64,000 bases of DNA from Microbispora bryophytorum (GCF_006874465.1 NZ_VIRL01000002.1:514092-578091); one strand, 5' to 3'; shown: positions 19,750 to 29,323, counted from the first letter of the stretch. Notes: generated from the letters alone by a model not told the origin. Made by a program: numbers and translations.

Positions 19750-20037
19750 GTGGGGATCATTAGTGAGATCTTGGTCATCGCCCTGACCCTCTTCCTGGTT
19801 CTGCTGATCGGCAGAATGATCATAGATACGGTGCAGGCGTTCGCCCGCGCCTGGCGGCCCACCGGGGTCGTCCTGGTGCTGGCGGAGGTTGTTTACACAG
19901 TGACCGACCCGCCTCTCAAGTTCCTCCGCCGTTTCATTCCGCCCCTCAGGTTGGGTACGGTGGCCTTTGACCTGAGCTTCACAGTGCTGTTCATTGTGGT
20001 TTTGGTCTTGATCCAAGTCGTGAACGCGCTTCGTTGA
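19750..20037 (+). CDS. YggT/YlmG family membrane protein
   Basis: This small protein of 95 residues has two membrane helices (IISEILVIALTLFLVLLIGR and a C-terminal VAFDLSFTVLFIVVLVLI) around the family motif TDPPLKFLRRFIPPLRLG. YggT/YlmG proteins sit next to sepF and are linked to division and membrane organisation, with unclear biochemical role. GTG 19750 is preferred; the frame opens at 19699 but the extra residues are hydrophilic and unlike the family. Confidence 0.88.
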   Translation: MGIISEILVIALTLFLVLLIGRMIIDTVQAFARAWRPTGVVLVLAEVVYTVTDPPLKFLRRFIPPLRLGTVAFDLSFTVLFIVVLVLIQVVNALR

Positions 20038-20086
20038 TCGGGTACCGTCCGACCGGACAGACTCCAAGCGCGCCAAGGAGACCCAA

Positions 20087-20950
20087 ATGCCGTTGACGCC
20101 CGCTGATGTGCGGAACAAGCAGTTCAGTACCACCCGGCTGAGGCCGGGGTACGACGAGGAGGAGGTCGACGCGTTCCTCGACGAGGTCGAGGCCGAACTG
20201 GACCGCCTCATCCAGGAGAACGAGGAACTCCGCGCGAAGCTGGCCGAGTGCCTCAGGGGCAAGGTTCCCGGGGGCATGGGCATGCCCGGCTCCATGCAGA
20301 TGGCGCCCGCTCCCGTGGCAGAGCCTAAGCCCGAGATGATGGCCCCCCAGCCGGAGCCGATCAAACCTCCGGAGCCGGCCCGCCCCGAGCCGGTGCCCGT
20401 CGGCATGGGTCTGCCGCCCGCCGAGGACAACATGGACACCGCGGCCCGCGTGCTCGCCCTCGCCCAGCAGACGGCCGACCAGGCGATCGCCGACGCCCGT
20501 CGCGAGGCGGACGAGACCGTGACCCGCGCCCGGCGTGAGGCCGACGACATCCTCGGCAAGGCCCGCCGCCAGGCCGAGCAGATCATCGGCGACGCTCGCG
20601 CGCGCGCGGAGACGCTGGAGCGCGACGCCCAGGAGCGGCACCGCCAGGCCATGGGCACCCTCGTGCAGACCCGTGACGAGCTGGAGCGCAAGGTCGAAGA
20701 GCTGCGCAGCTTCGAGCGCGAGTACCGCAGCCGTCTCAAGCTGTACCTGGAGAACCAGCTCGCCGAGCTGAACGTCGCGGGTGAGGGCAGTGGAGGGTTC
20801 CCGATCGTGGGCGCCGCCCCGGCCATGGCCCACGCCGTCGCACCCGGCCCCCAGCAGATGGGCGCCGCCCCCAACCCGTTCGGTCAGGAGCCCTCGCAGC
20901 ACTCCGGCGCCTTCCCCGGACCCGACGGCCCCCACAACGACCGCCGGTAA
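20087..20950 (+). CDS. divIVA: DivIVA/Wag31 polar growth protein
   Basis: DivIVA marks curved membrane and directs tip growth in actinomycetes. The N-terminal membrane-binding domain begins MPLTPADVRNKQFSTTRLR and continues into a coiled coil (EVDAFLDEVEAELDRLIQEN) to about residue 58. A Pro/Met-rich linker of about 80 residues separates it from a second long coiled coil at roughly 145-225 rich in ADARREADE and ARRQAEQ heptads. A flexible tail ends the 287 residues. The start ATG 20087 has AAGGAG at a good distance. An imperfect hairpin after the gene (20958-20977) may reduce transcription into the next gene. Confidence 0.95.
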   Translation: MPLTPADVRNKQFSTTRLRPGYDEEEVDAFLDEVEAELDRLIQENEELRAKLAECLRGKVPGGMGMPGSMQMAPAPVAEPKPEMMAPQPEPIKPPEPARPEPVPVGMGLPPAEDNMDTAARVLALAQQTADQAIADARREADETVTRARREADDILGKARRQAEQIIGDARARAETLERDAQERHRQAMGTLVQTRDELERKVEELRSFEREYRSRLKLYLENQLAELNVAGEGSGGFPIVGAAPAMAHAVAPGPQQMGAAPNPFGQEPSQHSGAFPGPDGPHNDRR

Positions 20951-20996
20951 GAAGTGGCGGGTCCTCACAGGGACCCGATAGCTCGGAGAACCCCCC

Positions 20997-23252
20997 GTGA
21001 TCCTCATCAGTGCCGCACTGGTCCTCGCCGCAATCGTCCTGCTCATCGCGGGCGTCGTGCTGGGAACGCCCCCTCTCGTGATGTGGTCGATCGTCGTCAG
21101 CGTGCTGTCGGCGGTCTGTCTGCTGATCGGGGCACTGCTGAGGCGCCATGAGCTGTTCCCCGCCGGTGGGCGTGCCGCCGAAGGAACCGCTCCCACCCCC
21201 CAGGGTTCGTCCGTGCCCCAGCTCGCGCACGTCGGTGCCGTGAGCGGGGCGTACGGTGGAGCCCTCGTCGGGGCACCGGCGCATCCGGTGGCGACGCCCA
21301 TGGTGGCGGCACCGCCGGTCACGCATCACGGGGCATTGCCCCCACAGACCTTCCCGCCCCAGCGGACGGGACCGATCACGCGGTCGCCGGCCGGTTCCGG
21401 CCGCGGCCTCGCCCCCGACGCGATCGTTCTCGTGATCCCCGGGCGTAAGCGCTTCCACCTGGCCACCTGCCGCCAACTCGTCGGGCGTGAAACCGAGGAG
21501 CTCACGCACGAGGAGGCCCGCGAGGAGGGCTTCACCCCGTGCACCACCTGTCTCCCCGAGAGCTCCACCCGTACGGCGGAGCCGGACAAGACCCCTCACC
21601 GCGGTGACGCAGCCCGCGACGACACGGCCCGCGACGAGAGCATGCGCGCGGAAGCTCCGACGACCACTACGCCTTCGGCCGGAACCTCCGGCACGACCGG
21701 CCGGGAACCGTCCCGTTCCACGCCCGCTGATCGAGAGCCGCCCGTCGCGCGGTTCCCTCAGCCCGGCGTCCCGGGGCCGCGCCTGCCCGAGTCGTCCGTC
21801 TCCGAACTGTCCGGCCTCCAGTCGTCCGCTCCCGGTGCCTCAGATCCCGGTGCGTCGCCGGCCGCCGCTCCGCCCGCGTCGGGCCCTTCCACGGCCGCCC
21901 CGTCCACGCCCCCCGGCGGCAGGCCGTCCGACGACGTAGCGCGCGAAAAGACCGGTGAGACGGCGGAGAAGGCGTCCGGAAAGACGTCAGGGAAGACCGC
22001 CGACGCGGGCGAGGTCGATGAGCACGACGGTCCGGCGCGCGACACGGCTTCCGAGGCCGATGCCGGGACCGAGGGCGACGGGCACACGCCGGTGAACTGG
22101 TTCGGCCGGGGCACGTCGCCGGAGTCGGGTGCCGGGACGGCGGTGCCGCGGTCCCCCTCCACCCCGCCGTCCTCCACCTCACCGTCCTCCACCTCGCAGT
22201 CCGCCACGCCGCCGTCCTCGCCTTCCGCCGCGTCTTCGGGATCGTCGTCCGGATCCTCCGCGCCGTCCTGGCCTTCCGCCACGTCATGGTCCGCACCGGC
22301 CTGGTCTCCGCCGGCGGCAGGATCGGCGTCGGACCAGGCGGACGACGAGACGGACGACTCGCTGACCGACACCGCGGAGCACGACTGGTTCGTGCCCGGC
22401 AGGGTTCCCCTGCCGTGGGACCCCGCCCGGTCCAAGGCGACCGGGGAGGCAGGGAAGGAAACTTCGTCGCCGGGGGACGGCGAGCCCGATGGATCCACGG
22501 CCGTGGACCAGGCTCCCGGCTCGCCTGCGGCCTCGCTGCCGAAGGCCACCGCTTCCCGGGCGGACGACGAGCAGCCCGGTGACGACCAGAGCGCCTCCGG
22601 CGCGGCGGACGCGAAGGCGGCGTCCCGCCCGGAGGACGCCCCCACGCCCCGGCGTGCGGGGCCCGGAAAGCCGGTGGAGCCGGCAGAGACCCCCGGATCC
22701 GGGCGCGCCGGATCCGCGGCCTCGGCCGGCTCCACCTCCGGCTCGGCGTCCGCCGCCGAGAGCACCGCGAACAAGGGCGTCGCGGAGAAGACCGGCTCCG
22801 GGAACGGCACTGACAAGGCCGGTACTGACAAGGCCGGCACCGAGAAGACCGGTGCTGAGAAGACCGGTGCTGAGAAGAGCGCCAAGAAGAGCGCTGAGAA
22901 GACCGGCTCCGCCCGTGAGGACGGCGCCGGCAAGGGTGACGGCGCCGCCGCGGCGACCCGCGGCGCAAAGGCGGCCACGTCCGGTTCCGGCAGCCCAGCC
23001 AGCACGGGCAGGGACGGCGAGGACCGCAGCGGGTCGGGAAGCGAGACCGGTGAGGATCGCACCGCCGACGCGGCTCAGCCGTCCGCGGACGGGGACGCGC
23101 TGGTGCGGGTAATGATCGGCACCCGGCGCTACCACGAGGCCGGTTGCCCCCTGATCAGCGGAATGGGCGATTCGGGCATCGAGACCATGACACGGGCCGA
23201 GGCCGACGAGGCGAACCTCACCCCTTGCTCGGTCTGCCAGAACGACCGTTGA
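20997..23252 (+). CDS. Uncharacterised membrane protein with two H-x3-C...TPC-x2-C modules
   Basis: I do not recognise this protein as a named family. Residues 3-25 and 28-48 are two adjacent membrane helices. A first module at about 141-185 has H154, C158, C182 and C185 in the pattern H-x3-C-x23-C-x2-C, ending TPCTTC. A second copy closes the protein at about 705-747 with H713, C717, C744 and C747 (x26 spacing), ending TPCSVC. About 520 residues of Ser/Thr/Ala/Pro/Glu-rich low-complexity sequence join them, including Lys/Thr/Glu repeats such as EKTGAEKTGAEKS. The modules resemble the small Cys/His folds found at the ends of some Ada-like, nuclease and competence proteins, so zinc binding is plausible. 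It follows divIVA by 46 bases and is convergent with ileS. GTG 20997 opens directly into the first helix. Confidence 0.75.
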   Translation: MILISAALVLAAIVLLIAGVVLGTPPLVMWSIVVSVLSAVCLLIGALLRRHELFPAGGRAAEGTAPTPQGSSVPQLAHVGAVSGAYGGALVGAPAHPVATPMVAAPPVTHHGALPPQTFPPQRTGPITRSPAGSGRGLAPDAIVLVIPGRKRFHLATCRQLVGRETEELTHEEAREEGFTPCTTCLPESSTRTAEPDKTPHRGDAARDDTARDESMRAEAPTTTTPSAGTSGTTGREPSRSTPADREPPVARFPQPGVPGPRLPESSVSELSGLQSSAPGASDPGASPAAAPPASGPSTAAPSTPPGGRPSDDVAREKTGETAEKASGKTSGKTADAGEVDEHDGPARDTASEADAGTEGDGHTPVNWFGRGTSPESGAGTAVPRSPSTPPSSTSPSSTSQSATPPSSPSAASSGSSSGSSAPSWPSATSWSAPAWSPPAAGSASDQADDETDDSLTDTAEHDWFVPGRVPLPWDPARSKATGEAGKETSSPGDGEPDGSTAVDQAPGSPAASLPKATASRADDEQPGDDQSASGAADAKAASRPEDAPTPRRAGPGKPVEPAETPGSGRAGSAASAGSTSGSASAAESTANKGVAEKTGSGNGTDKAGTDKAGTEKTGAEKTGAEKSAKKSAEKTGSAREDGAGKGDGAAAATRGAKAATSGSGSPASTGRDGEDRSGSGSETGEDRTADAAQPSADGDALVRVMIGTRRYHEAGCPLISGMGDSGIETMTRAEADEANLTPCSVCQNDR

Positions 23253-23414
23253 CGCGCTCTGCGGCGTGAGGGCCGGGTAGCCGGCCTGTGCGGCGCGGTG
23301 TGCGGGGCGACACTCCTGTCGTCTCCGAGGCGGTGCCGGACGCCAACCCCGGCGCGGCGCGGCCGTGGCCGTCCCCGATGGAACGCCGAAGGCTGATGGA
23401 ACGCCGGTGGAACG

Positions 23415-23447
23415 CTGACGGGGCCGGTCGGTGACCGGCCCCGTCAG
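23415..23447. terminator. Bidirectional hairpin terminator
   Basis: A perfect 15-bp stem, CTGACGGGGCCGGTC against GACCGGCCCCGTCAG with a 3-base loop, lies between the convergent membrane-protein gene and ileS. There is no T-run, which is common for terminators in high-GC actinomycetes. Confidence 0.75.
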
Positions 23448-23455
23448 TCGCGGGA

Positions 23456-26400
23456 TCAGGCCTTGCGGAGGCGGAAGGACAGGCCCAGGTCGGCATCCTC
23501 GTGGACCGGCAGGTCCTCGTCAGGAACGCCCTCGGCGAGGCTCACCGCCAGCACCTCGTCGGCGACGGCGTCGCCGCCCTCGCGCAGCGCCGCTGCCAGC
23601 TCACCGCCGGCCGACCACCACAGGTGGATGCGGTCGGTGATGGACAGGCCGGTGGACTTGCGGGCCTCCTGGACGAGCCGGATCACGTCACGGACCAGGC
23701 CGGCCCGGCGCAGTTCGTCGGTGATCGCCAGGTCCAGCGCCACGGTCTCGCCGGTGCCGGTGTCCACCGCGCCGGTCTCCACGGCCCAGCCCGACTTCGG
23801 CTGCTCAGTCACGATCACGTCGTCCGCGCCCAGCTCCACCGTGCCAAGTTCTCCGGCCTCGACGGTCGCGGGCCCGCCCGAGCGCAGGGCGCGGGCCAGC
23901 TCCGCCGGGGCGGCGCCCGACACGGCCGCGGCGACGAGCTTGGTCTGCGAGCCGAACCGCTTGCCGAGGCTGCGGAAGTTGGGCTTGACCGTGAACGTCA
24001 CCAGGTCGGCGGAGAAACCGGACAGGTCCTCCAGCCGCTGGACGTTGAGCTCGTCGGCGATCAGGTCGCGCAGCTCGCCGGGGAGCGAGGCCCAGCCGGG
24101 GGCGCCGACCAGGGCCCGGCCGAGCGGCTGGCGGGTCTTGACCGACGACGAGGCACGCGCCGACCTGCCCAGCTCCACGAGCCGGCGCACCAGCGCCATC
24201 CGCTCCGACAGCTCGGGGTCGAGCAGCGCCGCGTTCACCTCCGGCCACGTGGCCAGGTGCACCGAGGCCGGGGCGTCCGGGTCGCGCAGCACGTCCCAGA
24301 GGTAGTCGGTGACGAACGGCACGAGCGGGGCCATGAGCCGGGTGACGGTCTCCAGGCACTCGTACAGCGTCGCGAAGGCCGACGCCTCACCGGACCAGAA
24401 GCGGCGGCGCGAGCGGCGGACGTACCAGTTGGACAGGTCGTCCAGGAACTCGGTGAGCCGTCGCCCGGCCCGGGTGGTGTCGAACTCCTCCAACGACGCG
24501 GTGACCTCGGCCACCGTGCGGTGCAGCTCCGCCAGCGCCCACCGGTCGATCAGCGGCCGCTCCGCGTACGCCGGGGCGTCGGCCATCCGGGCTGGCGACC
24601 ACGACTCGGCGTTGGCGTAGAGCGCGAAGAACGACGTGGTGTTCCAGTAGGTCAGCAGGACCTTGCGGACGATCTCCTCCAGCGCGGTGTGCCCGATCCG
24701 CCGGGGCGCCCAGGGGGACCCGGAGGTGGCCATGTACCAGCGCAGGGCGTCAGCGCCGTGCTGGTCCATGAGCGGCATCGGGCGCAGCACGTTGCCCAGG
24801 TGCTTGCTCATCTTGCGGCCGTCCTCGGCGAGGATCAGGCCGAGGCAGAGCACGTTCTCGTACGACGACCGGTCGAACACCAGCGTGCCGACGGTCATCA
24901 TCGAGTAGAACCAGCCGCGGGTCTGGTCGATCGCCTCGCAGATGAACTGGCCGGGGAAGGAGCTCTCGAAGACGTCCTTGTTCACCAGCGGCGCGCCCCA
25001 CTGGGCGAACGGCATGGCGCCCGAGTCGTACCAGACGTCGATCACGTCGGGCACCCGGCGCGCCTCGGCCTGACACGTGGGACAGGGGAAGGTGACATCG
25101 TCGACGAACGGGCGGTGCGGGTCGAGGCCGGTCAGATCGTGGCCCGCCAGCTCACCCAGCTCCTTCAGCGAGCCGACGCAGGTGACGTGGTCCTCGTTCT
25201 CCGAGCAGACCCACAGCGGCAGCGGCGTGCCCCAGTAGCGGGACCGCGACAGCGCCCAGTCGACGTTGCCCCGCAGCCACTCGCCGTACCGGCCGTGCTT
25301 GATCGTCTCGGGGAACCAGTTGGTGCGCTCGTTCTCGGCGAGGAGCCGGTCCTTGATCGCGGTGGTCCTGATGTACCAGGACGGGAGCGCGTAGTAGAGC
25401 AGCGGGGTGTGGCAGCGCCAGCAGTGCGGGTAGCTGTGCTCGAAGTGCTCGCCGCGGAACAGCAGCCCGCGCTCGCGCAGGTTCTCCGTCAGCGGCTCGT
25501 CGGCGTCCTTGAAGAACTGACCGCCCACGAACGGCACGTCCGGCAGGAAGCGCCCGTCCGGGCCGATCGGGTTCACCACCGGCAGGCCGTAGCGCTTGCA
25601 GACGGTCATGTCGTCGGCGCCGAAGGCGGGGGCCTGGTGGACCAGGCCGGTGCCGTCCTCGACCGTGACGTACGTGCCGAGCACGACGTAGTGGGCGCCC
25701 TCGATGTCCACCAGGTCGAAGGGGCGCCGGTAGACGGTGTGCTCCAGCTCGGAGCCCTGGTAGGTGGCCAGCACCTCGGCGTCCTCGCCGAGGACCCGCC
25801 GCAGCAGCGGCTCGGCCACCACCAGCACCTCGTCGCCGCGCCGGGCCGCGACGTACGTGACGTCGGGGTGTACGGCGACCGCGGTGTTGGACACCAGGGT
25901 CCAGGGCGTGGTGGTCCAGATCAGCAGCGAGGCGCCCATCTCGGCCAGCGGGCCGGAGACGACGGGCATCCGCACGTACACCGACGGGCTGGAGACGGTC
26001 TCGTAGCCGCCGGGCTGGCCGAGCTCGTGGTCCGACAGGCCGGTGCCGCAGCGGGGGCAGTACGGCGTGATCCGGTGGTCGCGGAACAGCAGGTCCTTGT
26101 CCCAGACGACCTTGAGCGACCACCAGACGGCCTCGACGTACTGGGGGTCCATGGTGCGGTAGGCCTGGGACATGTCGACCCAGTAGCCCATCCGCTCGGT
26201 CATCTCCTCGAACGCGTCGACGTTCCGCAGCACCGACTCGCGGCAGCGCGCGTTGAACTCGGCGATGCCGTACGACTCGATCTCGGGCTTGCCGGACAGG
26301 CCGAGTTCCTGCTCGACGGCGACCTCGACGGGCAGGCCGTGGCAGTCCCAGCCGGCCTTGCGGGGCACGTGGTAGCCGCGCATGGACTTGTAGCGGGGGA

Positions 26401-26614
26401 AGATGTCCTTGAAGACGCGGGCCTCGACATGGTGCACACCGGGCATGCCGTTCGCCGTGGGCGGGCCCTCGAAGAACACCCAGGAGGGGCCGTCGGCGTT
26501 CTGCTGCAGCGAGCGCTCGAAGACCTTCCCGTCCCGCCAGCGTTCGAGGACCTCGTGCTCGAGGGCCGGCAGGTCGACCTGCGCGGGAAGTGAGCGGAAA
26601 TAGTGGGAAGACAT
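23456..26614 (-). CDS. ileS: Isoleucine--tRNA ligase
   Basis: IleRS charges tRNA-Ile and edits misactivated valine. The class I signatures are PPTANGMPGVHH (HIGH equivalent, residues 51-62) and KMSKH (601-605). The long CP1 editing insert and anticodon-binding part give 1052 residues. This size and the GxHH form resemble the eukaryotic-like IleRS group common in actinobacteria, which tends to be mupirocin-insensitive; that last point is from family knowledge. The start ATG 26614 (product MSSHYFRSLPAQVDLPALE) follows GGAGGT on the minus strand; the frame runs 67 codons further upstream, but that part is the T-box leader. Confidence 0.96.
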   Translation of the reverse strand: MSSHYFRSLPAQVDLPALEHEVLERWRDGKVFERSLQQNADGPSWVFFEGPPTANGMPGVHHVEARVFKDIFPRYKSMRGYHVPRKAGWDCHGLPVEVAVEQELGLSGKPEIESYGIAEFNARCRESVLRNVDAFEEMTERMGYWVDMSQAYRTMDPQYVEAVWWSLKVVWDKDLLFRDHRITPYCPRCGTGLSDHELGQPGGYETVSSPSVYVRMPVVSGPLAEMGASLLIWTTTPWTLVSNTAVAVHPDVTYVAARRGDEVLVVAEPLLRRVLGEDAEVLATYQGSELEHTVYRRPFDLVDIEGAHYVVLGTYVTVEDGTGLVHQAPAFGADDMTVCKRYGLPVVNPIGPDGRFLPDVPFVGGQFFKDADEPLTENLRERGLLFRGEHFEHSYPHCWRCHTPLLYYALPSWYIRTTAIKDRLLAENERTNWFPETIKHGRYGEWLRGNVDWALSRSRYWGTPLPLWVCSENEDHVTCVGSLKELGELAGHDLTGLDPHRPFVDDVTFPCPTCQAEARRVPDVIDVWYDSGAMPFAQWGAPLVNKDVFESSFPGQFICEAIDQTRGWFYSMMTVGTLVFDRSSYENVLCLGLILAEDGRKMSKHLGNVLRPMPLMDQHGADALRWYMATSGSPWAPRRIGHTALEEIVRKVLLTYWNTTSFFALYANAESWSPARMADAPAYAERPLIDRWALAELHRTVAEVTASLEEFDTTRAGRRLTEFLDDLSNWYVRRSRRRFWSGEASAFATLYECLETVTRLMAPLVPFVTDYLWDVLRDPDAPASVHLATWPEVNAALLDPELSERMALVRRLVELGRSARASSSVKTRQPLGRALVGAPGWASLPGELRDLIADELNVQRLEDLSGFSADLVTFTVKPNFRSLGKRFGSQTKLVAAAVSGAAPAELARALRSGGPATVEAGELGTVELGADDVIVTEQPKSGWAVETGAVDTGTGETVALDLAITDELRRAGLVRDVIRLVQEARKSTGLSITDRIHLWWSAGGELAAALREGGDAVADEVLAVSLAEGVPDEDLPVHEDADLGLSFRLRKA

Positions 26615-26669
26615 CGTCGGGCGGGACCTCCACGCGGTGGCTGTGACAGCCTGCTGACATGGCGTGAAG

Positions 26670-26925
26670 GGACGAAGCCGCCGGACGGCTCCGCGGTACC
26701 ACCCTTCTTGACGCCCGGCCGGTGCCGGACGCCCTCTCGTTTCGCTTTCCGCTGCCGGTTCTACTCGGCCGGGACGGCCTTTCTTCCGGCGGCTCCGGGG
26801 TGATCTTCCCTTCACGGCCCGCCCCGGGCTTGCACCGTCCCCGGGTCGCTGAGCGGGCGGATGTGGAGGTACTCGTCCCCATCAACACCTTGCAGACTAT
26901 GACGATAACGCAACCCGGCCGGAAG
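26670..26925 (-). ncRNA. T-box leader of ileS
   Basis: On the minus strand the conserved T-box sequence AGAAGGGTGGTACCGCGG occupies 26691-26708. About 150 bases before it, GATGGGGACGAGTACCTCC (26866-26884) leads to an ATC isoleucine specifier at 26860-26862, in the layout of the ultrashort stem I (class II) T-boxes of actinobacterial ileS. Such elements sense uncharged tRNA-Ile and mostly act by freeing the ribosome site; the GGAGGT of ileS lies about 75 bases after the T-box and no T-run terminator is present, which fits translational control. Exact 5' end is uncertain. Confidence 0.85.
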
Positions 26926-27211
26926 GGCTTCCCGATATGCGGGTGACGTCCCGGGTGAGACCCGGCTCGTCGCGGGAATACGTGGGAGGAACACGCGCAG
27001 GCTCCGCGATTGTTGTGGGGGTGTGCGGGTGGGCGCCGTGGCCGGCGAAACGGCGACGGAGGCGGCCCCGCGTGGGCCGCCGCCCCGGGACCCGGGGCGT
27101 GGGTCCGGGTGGCACCACCCACGACAAAACGATCGAAATAGAGGGCGACGAGGAGGAGCTGCGCGAAGGCGCCACCCGGTTACGGGTGGGGTAAAAGCCT
27201 CAGCGAGTCCG
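26926..27211. other. Intergenic region between ileS leader and dksA-like gene
   Basis: No convincing gene is present in this divergent region. A hairpin at 27172-27189 (CCACCCG-GTTA-CGGGTGG) precedes the promoter listed next. The ileS promoter should be near 26925-26960 on the minus strand, but no strong -35/-10 pair is clear. Confidence 0.4.
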
Positions 27212-27240
27212 TTGCCGATCCGTTATCGGCGACTTATTCT
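27212..27240 (+). promoter_or_regulatory. Predicted promoter of the dksA-like/lspA/rluD operon
   Basis: TTGCCG (27212-27217) and TATTCT (27235-27240) are 17 bp apart, about 75 bases before the first gene. An inverted repeat GCCGAT-N5-ATCGGC (27214-27230) overlaps the -35 and spacer and could be an operator. Confidence 0.5.
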
Positions 27241-27317
27241 GCCCGGACGGGCTCGAATCGCACCCACTCGAAGGGTGCCACGGGGCCGAAGGGTTCTGGG
27301 CGAAGGGGAGGCCCGCA

Positions 27318-27713
27318 ATGACGACGCGCACGGCGAGAACCGCCATCAGTGACGACGTCTGGTCCGAAGAGGAGCTCGCCGAAGTCTGTGAGCGGCTGCG
27401 GCACGAGATCGAGGAGTTGCGCGCCGACATCGCCCGGGCGGAGGAACAGCTCGCCTCCGGAGATGTGAGCCAGGGCGCGGGGGACGATCCGGCGGACGCC
27501 GGAGCCAAGACGTATGAGCGTGAGCGCGAGATCGCCCTTACCCTGAATGCGCGCGACCTGCTCGCGCAGAACGAGCGGGCGATCGCCCGCGTCGAGGCAG
27601 GGACTTACGGAGAGTGCGAATCGTGCCACAAGCCGATCGGCAAGGAGCGCCTGCGGGCATTCCCGAGGGCGACGCTGTGCGTAGCGTGCAAGCAGCGGGA
27701 GGAGCGCCGCTGA
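27318..27713 (+). CDS. DksA/TraR-family zinc-finger protein
   Basis: The protein has 131 residues: an N-terminal coiled coil (about 17-95, with EVCERLRHEIEELRADIARA) and a C-terminal C4 zinc finger with C100, C103, C121 and C124 (YGECESCHKPIGKERL, LCVACK). DksA-type proteins enter the RNA polymerase secondary channel and modulate initiation with (p)ppGpp; many actinobacterial members such as this one lack proof of that activity. Acidic residues at the coiled-coil tip are present (ERERE, GDDPADAG). ATG 27318 follows AAGGGGAGG. It heads an operon with lspA and rluD, as in many actinomycetes. Confidence 0.9.
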   Translation: MTTRTARTAISDDVWSEEELAEVCERLRHEIEELRADIARAEEQLASGDVSQGAGDDPADAGAKTYEREREIALTLNARDLLAQNERAIARVEAGTYGECESCHKPIGKERLRAFPRATLCVACKQREERR

Positions 27714-28330
27714 GCGGTGAACCCGCGCGGCCCGACCGGGCGCGGAGGATCGCTCTCCTCGTCGCCGTGGCCGCGGTGGTGTACGCGCTCGACCAGGTCG
27801 CGAAGTTCCTCGTCGTGGAGTTCCTGGAGCACGAGGGGCCTGTCACCGTCGTGCCCGGCGCGCTGGTGCTGACGGTGATCCGCAACGCCGGGGCCGCCTT
27901 CAGCATCGGCACCGGCATGACGATCGTGTTCACGGTGATCGCGCTGGCCGTCGTCGTCGCGATCGTCCGTACGGCGCGGAAGCTGCGCAGCCTGCCCTGG
28001 GCGATCACGCTGGGCCTGCTGCTGGGCGGGGCGGTCGGCAACCTGACCGACCGCATCTTCCGGTGGCCGGCCCCGTTCCAGGGGCACGTGGTCGACTTCA
28101 TCCAGGTGTTCCCGGTCACCCGGTTCCCGGTGTTCAACGTCGCCGACTCGGGCATCGTCTGCGGTGGCGTGCTCGCCGTGTTCCTCGCCTGGCGCGGCTA
28201 CCAGATCGACGGCACCCGCCAGATGGACGGGTCCGTCGAGGACCACACGCAGGACAGTGCGCAGGACCACGCGGAGGGCGAGTCGGGCAAGCAGGCCGGC
28301 GAACGGGCGGGGGAGCGGGCCGATGGGTGA
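27677..28330 (+). CDS. lspA: Lipoprotein signal peptidase (signal peptidase II)
   Basis: LspA cleaves prolipoprotein signal peptides after lipid attachment. Four membrane helices are visible. The aspartyl dyad is D125 in GNLTDRIFR and D157 in [16 protein letters not shown] is also conserved. A hydrophilic tail of about 40 residues follows the last helix. The frame has no start codon between the dksA-like stop and the first helix, so it must start inside that gene; GTG 27677 with GAGGG just upstream is the best choice (217 residues), GTG 27686 the next. Its stop overlaps the pseudouridine synthase start by eight bases (ATGGGTGA). Confidence 0.92.
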   Translation: MRSVQAAGGAPLSGEPARPDRARRIALLVAVAAVVYALDQVAKFLVVEFLEHEGPVTVVPGALVLTVIRNAGAAFSIGTGMTIVFTVIALAVVVAIVRTARKLRSLPWAITLGLLLGGAVGNLTDRIFRWPAPFQGHVVDFIQVFPVTRFPVFNVADSGIVCGGVLAVFLAWRGYQIDGTRQMDGSVEDHTQDSAQDHAEGESGKQAGERAGERADG

Positions 28331-29252
28331 CCAGCGCAGCCTGCCCGTGCCGGACGGCCTGGAGGGCGAGCGCCTCGACGCCGCCCTGGCCCGGCTTTTC
28401 GGCTTCTCCCGCACCCGCGCGGCCGAACTGATCGCCTCCGGGGACGTGCTGGTCGACGGCGGCGTCCCGGCGAAGTCCGACCGCGTCCACGCCGGGGCGT
28501 GGCTGGACGTCACGATCCCGCCGCCGCCCGCCGCGCCGATGCCCGTGGCCGAGCCCGTGCCGGGCATGGCGATCCTGTACGAGGACGACGACGTCGTCGT
28601 GGTGAGCAAGCCGATCGGCGTGGCGGCGCACCCGACCGTCGGATGGACCGGCCCCACCGTGATCGGCGGCCTGCTCGGCGGCGGGCACCGGGTGTCCACC
28701 AGCGGCGCGGCCGAGCGGCAGGGCATCGTGCACCGGCTCGACGCCAACACCACCGGCGTCATGGTCGTCGCCAAGAGCGAGCGGGCCTACTCGCACCTCA
28801 AGCGGGCGTTCAAGGAACGCACGGTCGACAAGCGCTACCGCGCGCTCGTGCAGGGGCACATGGACCCGCTGCGGGGCACCGTGGACGCCCCGATCGACCG
28901 GCATCCGGCGGGTGACGGGCGCTTCGCCGTGGTGGCAGGCGGCAAGGACTCGGTCACGCACTACGACACGATCGAGGCGTTCCGGGCGGCGTCGCTGCTC
29001 GACATCAAGCTGGAGACCGGCAGGACCCACCAGATCCGGGTCCACATGGCCGCGCTCAGGCACCCGTGCGTGGGCGACCTGCTGTACGGCGCCGACCCCA
29101 CCCTCGCCGCCCGCCTCGGAGTGGGCCGGCAGTGGCTGCACGCGGCCTCGCTGTCGTTCGAGCACCCGGCGACGGGGGAGTGGATGACCTTCACCAGCGA
29201 CTACCCCGCAGACCTGGCCAACGCGCTGGAGATCCTCGCGGACGAGGGCTGA
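28323..29252 (+). CDS. RluA/RluD-family 23S rRNA pseudouridine synthase
   Basis: The enzyme isomerises uridine to pseudouridine in RNA. An S4 RNA-binding domain opens the protein ([20 protein letters not shown], about 15-75). The catalytic domain has HRLDANTTG at 137-145 with D140 as the catalytic aspartate, then KRYRALVQG and [13 protein letters not shown]. The length of 309 residues is typical. Site specificity cannot be decided from the sequence, although the lspA-rluD order suggests the RluD type (large-subunit helix 69). ATG 28323 overlaps lspA by eight bases. Confidence 0.92.
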   Translation: MGDQRSLPVPDGLEGERLDAALARLFGFSRTRAAELIASGDVLVDGGVPAKSDRVHAGAWLDVTIPPPPAAPMPVAEPVPGMAILYEDDDVVVVSKPIGVAAHPTVGWTGPTVIGGLLGGGHRVSTSGAAERQGIVHRLDANTTGVMVVAKSERAYSHLKRAFKERTVDKRYRALVQGHMDPLRGTVDAPIDRHPAGDGRFAVVAGGKDSVTHYDTIEAFRAASLLDIKLETGRTHQIRVHMAALRHPCVGDLLYGADPTLAARLGVGRQWLHAASLSFEHPATGEWMTFTSDYPADLANALEILADEG

Positions 29253-29323
29253 CGCCGCGCTCCGGGCATTCATCCCATCCGGCGCCCGTGCTGCGTCCGT
29301 CCTGCGGCGGTCCTGCGGTGCTT

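Noticed and set aside
23501-26593. A 1030-codon open frame on the plus strand opposite ileS
   Set aside because: It mirrors ileS codon for codon in a high-GC genome, has no recognisable domain and reads as an Arg/Gly/His/Val-rich shadow.
26937-27194. An 85-codon frame between ileS and the dksA-like gene
   Set aside because: Arg/Gly/Pro-rich with no ribosome site or conserved feature; overlaps control regions.
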